This document shows, piece by piece, positions 42,609 through 50,503 of a stretch of DNA of 64,000 bases. Location: positions 4,558,102-4,622,101 of the forward strand of contig NZ_CP045503.2 in assembly GCF_007004545.3 (NCBI RefSeq), given 5' to 3'. Position 1 is the first letter of the stretch; each line of letters begins with the position of its first letter. The position numbers and the translations under genes are program-made. This DNA comes from Shewanella eurypsychrophilus. GTDB taxonomy: Bacteria > Pseudomonadota > Gammaproteobacteria > Enterobacterales > Shewanellaceae. The notes below the pieces were generated by a model. The model saw nothing but the letters and a program-made list of their open reading frames with translations, was not told where the DNA came from and did not search any database.

Positions 42609-44108
42609 TTAATTTTCTGACTCAGCTTCAGGCTTTGCTGCACCTTTACGCTTTAGATGGGCCAAGATAAGGCCAATCAGAGAAACTATAGCCACCCCGA
42701 TACCGACAGGTTGGCTCAGAGATTGAGGCAAACCGAGTCCAATACCAGCTGTCATAATGTAAGAGACTGTGATACTCGTCCCTATGATTGCGGGTAAACT
42801 CACGATCCAATGGAAGGTGCCTCTATCAAACAAATACTTAGTCGCTAACCAGAGTACACTGGTTGAAAGCAGCATATTGGAGAAGGCAAAGTAGCGCCAA
42901 ATAAGCGTGAAATCGATTTTAGTCATAAAGTAGGCGATGACTAAAATAGGCACAGCCACTAGCAAGCGATTTCGAATACTTTGAGGGATCTTAAAAGCAT
43001 CGATAACCGTTAAGCGTAATGATCTAAAGGCCGTATCCCCTGATGTGATAGGGAAGATAGCCACAGCGATAATTGCCATAATACCACCAGCAACACCTAG
43101 GTAAGTGGTAGCGACTTGGTTAACCACCATGCCCGGCCCACCTTGATCAAGCAGTTCTTTTAGCTCGATGTAGCCACCTGGGAAGGCCGCGATACCCGCC
43201 ATTGCCCATACACAAGCAACAATACCTTCAGACATCATAGCGCCGTAGTAAACGGGACGAACATACTTCTCGTTAGTCAGGCAGCGTGCCATGATTGGTG
43301 CTTGAGTCGAGTGGAAACCACTGATAGCACCACAGGTAATGGTCACAAATAGCAATGGCCATACGGGCAAGCCATCAGGATTTGGCGCCAACAGGTCATT
43401 GTTGTAATGACTATGGTCAAAGTAGGCAAAAATATCTCCCATCTCAGGCAGCTGAGGCGCACTGACCATCAAGGCAACCGCGATAGACACTGTCATCACT
43501 ATCATCAACAGACCAAAGAGTGGATACAACTTGGTGATGATTTTATCGATTGGCAGCATAGTTGCGAAGAAGTAGTAGGCTAAAATCGCCAACACCCAGA
43601 AGGTGTTATTCGCAAAGATGGTGCCTTCAAAGTAATCTAAGTTACTCAACAAGCCCGCTGGGCTCATGATGAAGACTACGCCAACAAAAAACAGCAGCAT
43701 GGCGGTGAAAACCAGCATCACGCCTTTAAAGTAGACATTGAAATAGTGCCCAGCGATCTCAGGTAAACTCTTACCATCCTCTTTGATGCTCAACACACCA
43801 GAGAAGTAATCGTGAACGGCGCCACCTATGATGTTACCCAGCACAATCCAAACCAGCGCAATAGGGCCATACAAGGCGCCAAGGATTGGACCGAATATTG
43901 GGCCAACACCGGCAACGTTTAGAAACTGAATAAGGTAAGCTTTAACCGGATGAACTTTGACATAGTCAACACCATCTTCGAAGCGAGCTTGTGGGGTTTT
44001 CGCATTGGGATCGATTCCCGCCTGACGTTCTACAAAGGGACTGTAAAACTTGTAGGCGAGTACCAAGAGCGCAATACAGATAAAGAATATTAGCATTTTT
44101 ATTATCAT
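42609..44108 (-). CDS. cstA: CstA-family carbon starvation transporter
   Basis: A 499-residue inner-membrane protein with about 13 hydrophobic helices. The conserved parts are present: YKFYSPFVERQAGIDPNAKTPQARFEDGVDYV, QFLNVAGVGPIFGPILGALYGP, VHDYFSG and GFHSTQAPIMARCL. CstA proteins take up pyruvate or peptides when carbon is scarce. It is shorter than E. coli CstA and BtsT (about 700), lacking part of the C-terminal region, but the core matches the shorter form found in many bacteria. Start at 44108; 44096 is an alternative. The specific substrate is inferred. Confidence 0.9.
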   Translation of the reverse strand: MIIKMLIFFICIALLVLAYKFYSPFVERQAGIDPNAKTPQARFEDGVDYVKVHPVKAYLIQFLNVAGVGPIFGPILGALYGPIALVWIVLGNIIGGAVHDYFSGVLSIKEDGKSLPEIAGHYFNVYFKGVMLVFTAMLLFFVGVVFIMSPAGLLSNLDYFEGTIFANNTFWVLAILAYYFFATMLPIDKIITKLYPLFGLLMIVMTVSIAVALMVSAPQLPEMGDIFAYFDHSHYNNDLLAPNPDGLPVWPLLFVTITCGAISGFHSTQAPIMARCLTNEKYVRPVYYGAMMSEGIVACVWAMAGIAAFPGGYIELKELLDQGGPGMVVNQVATTYLGVAGGIMAIIAVAIFPITSGDTAFRSLRLTVIDAFKIPQSIRNRLLVAVPILVIAYFMTKIDFTLIWRYFAFSNMLLSTSVLWLATKYLFDRGTFHWIVSLPAIIGTSITVSYIMTAGIGLGLPQSLSQPVGIGVAIVSLIGLILAHLKRKGAAKPEAESEN

Positions 44109-44306
44109 CCATACTTTTATAGGGTAAATACATGGTACAAGTTCGGTTACGAGTGTCTGCCAGTTGAGACACTAGGTCAAGTTACAATATGTTATACCAA
44201 GGTCGGGCTTGAAGTAGGCTACACCTTAGTGCAGGTGGGGTTCTGAGCAATTGTAAATACTTTAAAACATCGTAGCCGTTATACCTTTTCACACCTAAAA
44301 ACAACA
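44109..44306. other. cstA promoter region
   Basis: About 200 bp upstream of cstA. No perfect CRP site (TGTGA-N6-TCACA) was seen, although CstA genes are often CRP-controlled. Confidence 0.4.
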
Positions 44307-44330
44307 AAGGCGCAAACCTAGCGCCTTTGA
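44307..44330 (-). terminator. Rho-independent terminator of the cyclase-protease operon
   Basis: AAAGGCGC/GCGCCTTT stem followed on the minus strand by TTGTTGTTTTT, after the M48 gene. Confidence 0.8.
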
Positions 44331-44422
44331 TTATTTACGATTAACATTAACAGCAAAATAATCTCGACTGAGTAACCTTTGCTTTTATCTAAGTCAGTTC
44401 TCTTTAAGTCGATTCTATCTAT

Positions 44423-45277
44423 TTAAAGGCTCGCTAATGCCTGCATAAACCTCTGCTGAACGGATGGCTGCTTATCAAATTTATCAAAGCGATGGTTCAT
44501 CTCGTTGTCTAAACGTAACAGCCTGTCGTCAAATGAGGGATGGGTTTTGAACATCATACTAATACCCGCATCATCGGGGTTTATCACCTGCAAGCTTTGC
44601 AAGACCGCTGGCAAACCATAAGGGTCATAACCCGCCCTCGCCGCGAGTACAACGCCCATGACATCTGACTCAAACTCATCACCTTTATCTAACCCTCGGG
44701 TATATATCTCCGTACCCGCAGTGATAAGTTTAACCGATTGTGTGTCTTCCTCTTTCGCTGTTAAGACAACACTGGTGATGTCAGACAGTGCATTCATACC
44801 ACTGGCCTTTTTTAGCGCATTGAGATGGTGCTTACGCAACACATGGGATATTTCATGCCCCAGCACGCCAGCTAGTTCAGCCTCGTTATTGAGCCTAAGT
44901 AACAAGCCTTTGGTGATCACTACATAGCCACCGGGCACTGCAAAGGCGTTGATGCTCATGTCATCGAGTACGGCGAAGGTCCAGGGCAACTCTGGACGCT
45001 CCGAATGCATACTCACCCAACGGCCGACACGATTAACATATCCTTGTACCTCTTGGTTTTGTAGCAAGGGCGCCACGCCCAGTAAGTTAGTGGCTATCTG
45101 TTGCCCTAGCAGGATCTCCGCTTTTTCATCCACCTCAGTCAAGGCATCAGAAGTATGACCTATGGCTGACAGGCTCTTACCTATATCGATATTATTTATC
45201 ACTAGACCTTGAGTCGAGCAGCCCGTGCACACAGCAAAGGAGAGCAGAATGGGTAAACAGTAATTAAAACGTTTCAT
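44423..45277 (-). CDS. M48-family metallopeptidase lipoprotein
   Basis: A 284-residue lipoprotein protease. Signal LPILLSFAVCTGC lipidates Cys20. The zinc site HEISHVLRKHH is near residue 144-154 in LAGVLGHEISHVL; the third ligand Glu is in GDEFESDVMGV near residue 203. The FAVPGGYVVITKGLLLRL segment is typical of BepA/LoiP-like M48 proteases that survey outer-membrane protein assembly. It is the last gene of a four-gene operon, its start overlapping the SH3-like gene by 4 bases. Periplasmic quality control is a reasonable inference. Confidence 0.9.
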   Translation of the reverse strand: MKRFNYCLPILLSFAVCTGCSTQGLVINNIDIGKSLSAIGHTSDALTEVDEKAEILLGQQIATNLLGVAPLLQNQEVQGYVNRVGRWVSMHSERPELPWTFAVLDDMSINAFAVPGGYVVITKGLLLRLNNEAELAGVLGHEISHVLRKHHLNALKKASGMNALSDITSVVLTAKEEDTQSVKLITAGTEIYTRGLDKGDEFESDVMGVVLAARAGYDPYGLPAVLQSLQVINPDDAGISMMFKTHPSFDDRLLRLDNEMNHRFDKFDKQPSVQQRFMQALASL

Positions 45278-45819
45278 GACTTATCTCCCGCAGCATTTAC
45301 TGAATCACTTACATACTCTTGCTGCTGCTGTTTCAAACTTTTCTCTTGAGCAAATGACTTGGCATCATCTTGGGAAACATTAAAGGTTTGCATCATCTCA
45401 AACGCTCTGGGATTGGGATTGGGGTTTAAAAAACTGTTCTCATCGAGGCCACGAGATGCCGTAGTGACTGTACTGCCGCTACTTCCCGTAGTGATTAAGT
45501 TAAATACCTGTTTAGTACCGGAAAACGCGTCTTCTGTCTGCAAGACCTGTCCCGTGTAACGGACGCTAAACATCTTCACCCAACCTGTGAGCGATTCAAC
45601 CTGCACCTCAAGCCAACTCGATTGCCTAGATATCACATCAAGATTTATCGACTCCTCTAACACTTTGAGTGTAACAGCATCGGAAAAGGGCTTATTTTTC
45701 AGTTCAGTATCACGCACGACACTGGCCTTATGTTGACTCATTACAGCGCTACTTATTGTCATTAACAACAGCAGTAACCAAAGTGACTTTACCTTCCTCT
45801 TTATCAATACTCGCTTCAT
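45274..45819 (-). CDS. Secreted SH3-like domain protein
   Basis: A 181-residue protein from the ATG at 45819, which follows AGAGAGGGTCAA. A signal peptide (SLWLLLLLMTISSAVMS) leads into a bacterial SH3-like domain (SVVRDTELKNKPFSDAVTLKVLEESINLDVISRQSSWLEVQVES, LTGWVKMFSVRYTG). The C-terminal part is polar, with NPNPNPRAFE and a glutamine run. SH3b domains bind peptidoglycan or peptides. It overlaps the cyclase 3' end by 71 bp and the M48 start by 4 bp, so it is tightly coupled to both. Longer starts inside the cyclase gene are not needed. Confidence 0.82.
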   Translation of the reverse strand: MKRVLIKRKVKSLWLLLLLMTISSAVMSQHKASVVRDTELKNKPFSDAVTLKVLEESINLDVISRQSSWLEVQVESLTGWVKMFSVRYTGQVLQTEDAFSGTKQVFNLITTGSSGSTVTTASRGLDENSFLNPNPNPRAFEMMQTFNVSQDDAKSFAQEKSLKQQQQEYVSDSVNAAGDKS

Positions 45820-47659
45820 TTGACCCTCTCTGTGCCGGACTGAAAAGCTCAACCTCCTGCGCCCGGCCTTTGACTTTATAGGAGCCGAAAGGCGTGAAAT
45901 CAAAGTGGTCAGCACAAAGGTTCATGGTGTCTCTCGAAATTAAGATTCGAGAAACCCCTTTAGTTAACCCTTCTATTCTGCTGGCTAAATTAACTGTATC
46001 GCCAATGGCGGTGTATTCTTTACGCTGATCAGAGCCAATCAAGCCCACGACAGCTGGACCCGAATGGATCCCTATGCCCACATCAAAGTCGGCATCGCGA
46101 TCACCTGACTCTTGCTTAAGTTCTTTCTTAAAATCTTGCAGTACCTCCGCCATTTCCAACGCCGCACTCACGGCATGTTCGGCATGCTTGGCGTCATCTA
46201 ATGGCGCTCCCCAAAAAGCCATAATGCAATCACCGATAAACTTATCTAACGAGCCGCCATGCTTAAACACCACTGCAACTTGCAGGGTGAAATAACGGTT
46301 CAATAAACTCACTACCTCTTGGGGAGAGCGGTTTTCTGACAAACTAGTAAAACCACGAATATCAGAAAACAGTACCGAGACTTCACGGCTCTCTCCCTCA
46401 CGGCTCAAGCCCTCGGTGGTGATGAGCTCCTTCACAACCTGAGGATCGACGAAGCGACTGAATAGCCTCACCGCTTTTTTTCTCGACTGTCGCTCAAGAA
46501 AATATTCTCGCAGGGCTAATGAAAAGTAATACGACCAAACGAATAACAGAGGAGTCAGCAGGTAGAGCAAGACAAGCTGACTTAAGAAAATGTAACTGGA
46601 GAATAAGGCAATCGCTGTGACACCTATGAGCGTTACCCCAACAGAGACGGCATTAAGCCTGACGAGAAAACAGAGGTAAACACAGGCAATCGCACCCACA
46701 CTTATCAACAGATATCCCCATTGTGGCACTAGCGTCATATAGGTCTGATTTTTTAGGTTCTCTATCGCTGTAGCAAGAATATCTAACCCAGAGTAGAGGC
46801 TATCGATAGGCGTCACCCTAATATCATGCAGCGCCGATGCATCAGTTCCTATTATAACGATTTTGCCTGCTAACTCAGTGGGATCTCGCAAGGGGAATTG
46901 TCGATTAAAATCATCATAGAGGTCGGCATAAGCGATACGCCGATAAGGATTTTTCGCCCCACGCCACGACAGGGTAATATGATCGAGATCAGGTACTGGA
47001 TAACCTAAGTCACCGACCACTTTTGCTGGCAGCGAAGGTAATAACCAGCCATGCAAATTATTGATCACATGATATTTGCGGCCAACGCCATCACTGTCAT
47101 TAAGAAAATTAACCGTGCCTAGTCGCCAGTATTGAGTATCGACCGCTAAAGGCGGCATTAGGGCAGCCCTCGCACTGAGATTAGCTTGCGCTGTTTTTGT
47201 AAGCCCGAGTAGTTCCGCAACCTGAGTCAACTCTGGGCCATTACCATCTTGCTCTGGTGGGAGCCTGACTAAGGCAAAAAATATATTATCCTTACCTTCC
47301 AAGGCCTGATTAAACATGACATCACTCTGTGGGCGGTAGAGATCTCGCTCAACAAATGAAAGATCAAACACTATAGCCTTGGGCTGCTGCTTGCTGATCC
47401 CCTCAATCATCTCTCCATGTACAGATCTAGGCCAAAACCAACTGCCGACCTTATCTTCCATTCGCGCCAAACTGGCATCATCTATATTAACGATAACAAT
47501 ATCTGGATCTGGTAGCCTATTTTGCGCGTGAATTTTAACGAAAAGATCAGACAGCCCAAGCTCCAAAGGCATAAACACCTGCAACCAAAGACTTTCTAAG
47601 CAAACTAGTAGTAAGAAAAATAGGCTGAACCCGTTGAGGAAATGGCTAATTTTAATCAT
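45749..47659 (-). CDS. CHASE2-domain class III adenylate/guanylate cyclase
   Basis: A 636-residue membrane signalling enzyme. A first helix (8-28) precedes an extracytoplasmic CHASE2 sensor (about 35-300: PDIVIVNIDDASL, WFWPRSVHGEMI, KAIVFDLSFVE, GKIVIIGTDA). Three helices follow near 310-390. The catalytic domain (about 425-600) has the metal-binding aspartates in VSVLFSDIRGFTS and DKFIGDCIMAFWGAP, and the TAIGDTVNLASRIE segment near the substrate. It should make cAMP (or cGMP) in response to an envelope signal. It lies 11 bp after the GAF-HD-GYP gene. Confidence 0.92.
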   Translation of the reverse strand: MIKISHFLNGFSLFFLLLVCLESLWLQVFMPLELGLSDLFVKIHAQNRLPDPDIVIVNIDDASLARMEDKVGSWFWPRSVHGEMIEGISKQQPKAIVFDLSFVERDLYRPQSDVMFNQALEGKDNIFFALVRLPPEQDGNGPELTQVAELLGLTKTAQANLSARAALMPPLAVDTQYWRLGTVNFLNDSDGVGRKYHVINNLHGWLLPSLPAKVVGDLGYPVPDLDHITLSWRGAKNPYRRIAYADLYDDFNRQFPLRDPTELAGKIVIIGTDASALHDIRVTPIDSLYSGLDILATAIENLKNQTYMTLVPQWGYLLISVGAIACVYLCFLVRLNAVSVGVTLIGVTAIALFSSYIFLSQLVLLYLLTPLLFVWSYYFSLALREYFLERQSRKKAVRLFSRFVDPQVVKELITTEGLSREGESREVSVLFSDIRGFTSLSENRSPQEVVSLLNRYFTLQVAVVFKHGGSLDKFIGDCIMAFWGAPLDDAKHAEHAVSAALEMAEVLQDFKKELKQESGDRDADFDVGIGIHSGPAVVGLIGSDQRKEYTAIGDTVNLASRIEGLTKGVSRILISRDTMNLCADHFDFTPFGSYKVKGRAQEVELFSPAQRGSNEASIDKEEGKVTLVTAVVNDNK

Positions 47660-47670
47660 CTCACTCGCTT

Positions 47671-49290
47671 TTACTGAATTAGGTAACCTGGGATCTGCGA
47701 CTCATCGACATCATCTATTTGGGCACTGTCCATAAACTCGTGCGCATATTTTAGGTAGACTTTTTCACTGACAAAAATGCGAAATAGATCCGGATCGATA
47801 TGACCATTTAAGCTAAAGCGGCCAAGAATCCTCAACGACTCTGTCAGCGTTTTACCGGTTTTATAAGGCCTATCTTTTGCTGTTAATGCCTCAAAAATAT
47901 CTGCGATGGCCATCACTCTCGCCTGCACCGACATCTGCTCTTTACACAATCCTCTGGGATAACCTTTGCCATCCATGCGTTCATGGTGACCGCCAGCATA
48001 TTCAGGAATATCCTGCAGATTTTTTGGCCAAGGTAAGGCTTCGAGCATGCGGATGGTGACAGAGATATGGTTATTGATAATTTTACGTTCTTCCCCCGTT
48101 AAGGTACCTGCACGTATCATCAAGTTTTCAACTTCATTCTCAGTCAGTAGTGGCTGTGTTTCTCCTAGGTAGTCGATCCAAGACTCGTTCGCGATCGTCA
48201 TCACACGCTCTAGATCTTCATCTTGCATGCGTTCACAACCAATATTGGCATGAGCTAAAAAGGCGCGATCACAGTTAAATCTCTCCAGCTCATCTTGCAG
48301 AGCTTGAACGAGTTGAGATGACTTTCCAGCTTCAATCACCTGTTTTAAATATCGAATTTCTGCATCTCGACCCAAAATTTCGAAGCGGCTATCGATCAAG
48401 TCAATACGGTCAAAAATGGTTTGTAACTTGGTCGCCTTTTCTATGACATGCACGGGCGTGGTGATCTTACCGCAATCATGCAGCATCCCTGCAAGCCAAA
48501 GTTCATACCTTTCATTTTCAGACATAGAGAAGTCTTTAAGAGGTCCTTCTTTGCTTGCTTGAACCGCATCGGCCAACATCATGGTGAGCTTTGGTACCTG
48601 CTGACAATGCCGCCCCGTGTTGGCAGACTTTTCATCAATACCGATATTGATTAAATTGACCAATGACTCTAAAAGGTTTTCTAACTGTAAAATCAAATCT
48701 TGATTGGTGATAGCAATAGCAGCTTGTGAAGAGAGCGCCTCTATAAATAACTGATCAGTCATATCAAAAGCCTGGATCTGCCCATTATTACAATCTACAG
48801 AGTTGATCAATTGCAGAACCCCGACCAATTCAGAGTTATGATCTAGCATGGGAACCGCGAGCAATGACTGACAATGATAATCATGCACCTCATCGAAGCG
48901 GCGCATACCTGAAAAATTAAAAATGGGCGTGTCGTAAACATGCTCAATATTGACGGACTCTTTACGGTTTGCTGCGAAGGCGACTACGGCGTCCAAGTTA
49001 GGCTCACCATTATCGAAGGAAAGAGGGATAGCTCGCATTTTATCTGACTTATCTTTACTGCCGCCGTAATGAAGACTCAGAGAGCTATTGATCAAAATAT
49101 CGAATTCGAGACACGTTTTATCGGCGCTAACACGATAAAACGTACCGCCATCGGCATTAGTGATGTTTTTTGCCGTTTGTAAAATTCTCTCCAGCAAGAG
49201 TTTTACATTTTTGATGTCATTGAGCGCAATACTTAACGTCGTAAGATGCTGTAACCGCTCTGCAATTTGTGTATTACTGAGTTCAGACAT
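47671..49290 (-). CDS. GAF-HD-GYP cyclic nucleotide phosphodiesterase-like protein
   Basis: A 539-residue cytoplasmic protein. A GAF domain (about 15-185) ends with SSQAAIAITNQDLI. The HD-GYP domain (about 215-515) shows GIDEKSANTGRHC, the HD pair in MLHDCGKITTP, and the HHERMDGKGYPRGL signature with an intact GYP. It is interrupted by an extra helical segment (about 285-385). HD-GYP enzymes hydrolyse cyclic di-GMP. First gene of a four-gene operon with the cyclase, SH3-like protein and M48 protease, so it may tie a second messenger to envelope control. Confidence 0.9.
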   Translation of the reverse strand: MSELSNTQIAERLQHLTTLSIALNDIKNVKLLLERILQTAKNITNADGGTFYRVSADKTCLEFDILINSSLSLHYGGSKDKSDKMRAIPLSFDNGEPNLDAVVAFAANRKESVNIEHVYDTPIFNFSGMRRFDEVHDYHCQSLLAVPMLDHNSELVGVLQLINSVDCNNGQIQAFDMTDQLFIEALSSQAAIAITNQDLILQLENLLESLVNLINIGIDEKSANTGRHCQQVPKLTMMLADAVQASKEGPLKDFSMSENERYELWLAGMLHDCGKITTPVHVIEKATKLQTIFDRIDLIDSRFEILGRDAEIRYLKQVIEAGKSSQLVQALQDELERFNCDRAFLAHANIGCERMQDEDLERVMTIANESWIDYLGETQPLLTENEVENLMIRAGTLTGEERKIINNHISVTIRMLEALPWPKNLQDIPEYAGGHHERMDGKGYPRGLCKEQMSVQARVMAIADIFEALTAKDRPYKTGKTLTESLRILGRFSLNGHIDPDLFRIFVSEKVYLKYAHEFMDSAQIDDVDESQIPGYLIQ

Positions 49291-49535
49291 ATTGAAGCCA
49301 TATTTACTAATAAATTCTAAAAGTTAAACTCGTGTTTTCAACGTTATTCCCCTCCTTACTTGATATAGTCGTGATCCCAGACACAGTCAAACTTACACTG
49401 GGTTCAACGGCAATAAATATAGCGAAAGAATGAAACATAATATGACTGGAAAATTGAAGAGAATGATACGAAAAATATTGAGTAAAACGAAAGAAATCGA
49501 CTAATCATAGCTCCATAACATAGCTCCATAAAAAA
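49291..49535. other. Promoter region of the GAF-HD-GYP operon
   Basis: About 245 bp of AT-rich DNA between the operon start and the next terminator. No operator or repeat recognised. Confidence 0.4.
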
Positions 49536-49557
49536 GCCCTTAGTATTAATTAAGGGC
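49536..49557 (-). terminator. Rho-independent terminator
   Basis: GCCCTTA/TAAGGGC stem followed on the minus strand by TTTTTTA, about 90 bp after the 191-residue protein gene. Confidence 0.75.
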
Positions 49558-49645
49558 ATTTAGGCTAAGCCGTATTAGAGGCTATCTCTCTAGCCTAGGA
49601 ATGTCTTCAACACATTAATAAATGCCTATGCAGAAATTCAGGTGA

Positions 49646-50221
49646 TTAACTCAGTTCAAATGCCGACTGGCTTTGATTCTTGGCAGTCATTAATTGCAAC
49701 TTTAGCTCTTCATTCGACTTGTTTAACAAGGCAATGTCTGCTGCCATATCATCAATTTTAGACTGTAAACTGAGTTGCTTATTAATGGCAGTTTTTCTGT
49801 CATTATTGGCTTTATCTTCTCTATCTTGAGAGTCGGCCAATTTAGCCTTTAGCGTCGAAATCATGGTCATCAAACGCTGAACATCATCGGCTTTGGCGAA
49901 ACGTTGATCGCTACCACCTTGTAAATCGGCTTCGCTGTCTTTCTCCAGCATCTCATCCGCTTTATGTTTTAAAACGAAGTAAGCTATTCGTCCAGCAAAG
50001 AAGAGGCAAGTGAGGAACAACACCAAGATGTACTGGTTACTTTCCATAGCAAGCATTGCTGCATCAGAACGAGTGAAAAAATCACCGTTTGTCATGATAA
50101 ACGTGGTAAAGATTTGACTGTGCCAGAGGCACCAAATGATAAGGTAGGTCAATAGAAAACGCGGGGCTAAGCGTTCGCTTTCATTAAAATCCATGATTGA
50201 CTTTAAAACTTTAGTAAACAT
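49646..50221 (-). CDS. Membrane protein with C-terminal coiled coil
   Basis: A 191-residue protein with two hydrophobic segments (about 22-45 and 64-86) and a long C-terminal coiled coil (about 115-180: MTMISTLKAKLADSQDREDKANNDRKT, then LLNKSNEELKLQLMTAK). The family is not recognised. The ATG at 50221 follows AAAAGGAATTTTT. It stands alone between terminators. A scaffold or polarity role is possible, but there is no evidence. Confidence 0.7.
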   Translation of the reverse strand: MFTKVLKSIMDFNESERLAPRFLLTYLIIWCLWHSQIFTTFIMTNGDFFTRSDAAMLAMESNQYILVLFLTCLFFAGRIAYFVLKHKADEMLEKDSEADLQGGSDQRFAKADDVQRLMTMISTLKAKLADSQDREDKANNDRKTAINKQLSLQSKIDDMAADIALLNKSNEELKLQLMTAKNQSQSAFELS

Positions 50222-50391
50222 AAAAATTCCTTTTTCCAGATAGTGCCATTATTCATCCCCCCTTTCAAGAAAGCTGTAACAATGGTTTGAAAAATAATTA
50301 CTTATGCCATTTAGAGTAAATATCAGAACATTCAACTCAAACACAGTGAATGGCTGCCATTATAGAAACTCTGCAGTCAATTGAAGAAAAA

Positions 50392-50421
50392 AATCCATCC
50401 ATCGAACTTCGATGAATGGAT
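50392..50421 (-). terminator. Rho-independent terminator of the decaheme gene
   Basis: AATCCAT-C-ATCG / CGAT-G-AATGGATT hairpin with a T-run on the minus strand, about 85 bp after the cytochrome stop. Confidence 0.85.
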
Positions 50422-50503
50422 TTTTTATTTCGCACGATTAACCAATACTGACACTCTGCTTACTTGAATCGGGGATTATTCATTGCTCAGCAGAAACATC
50501 TCG

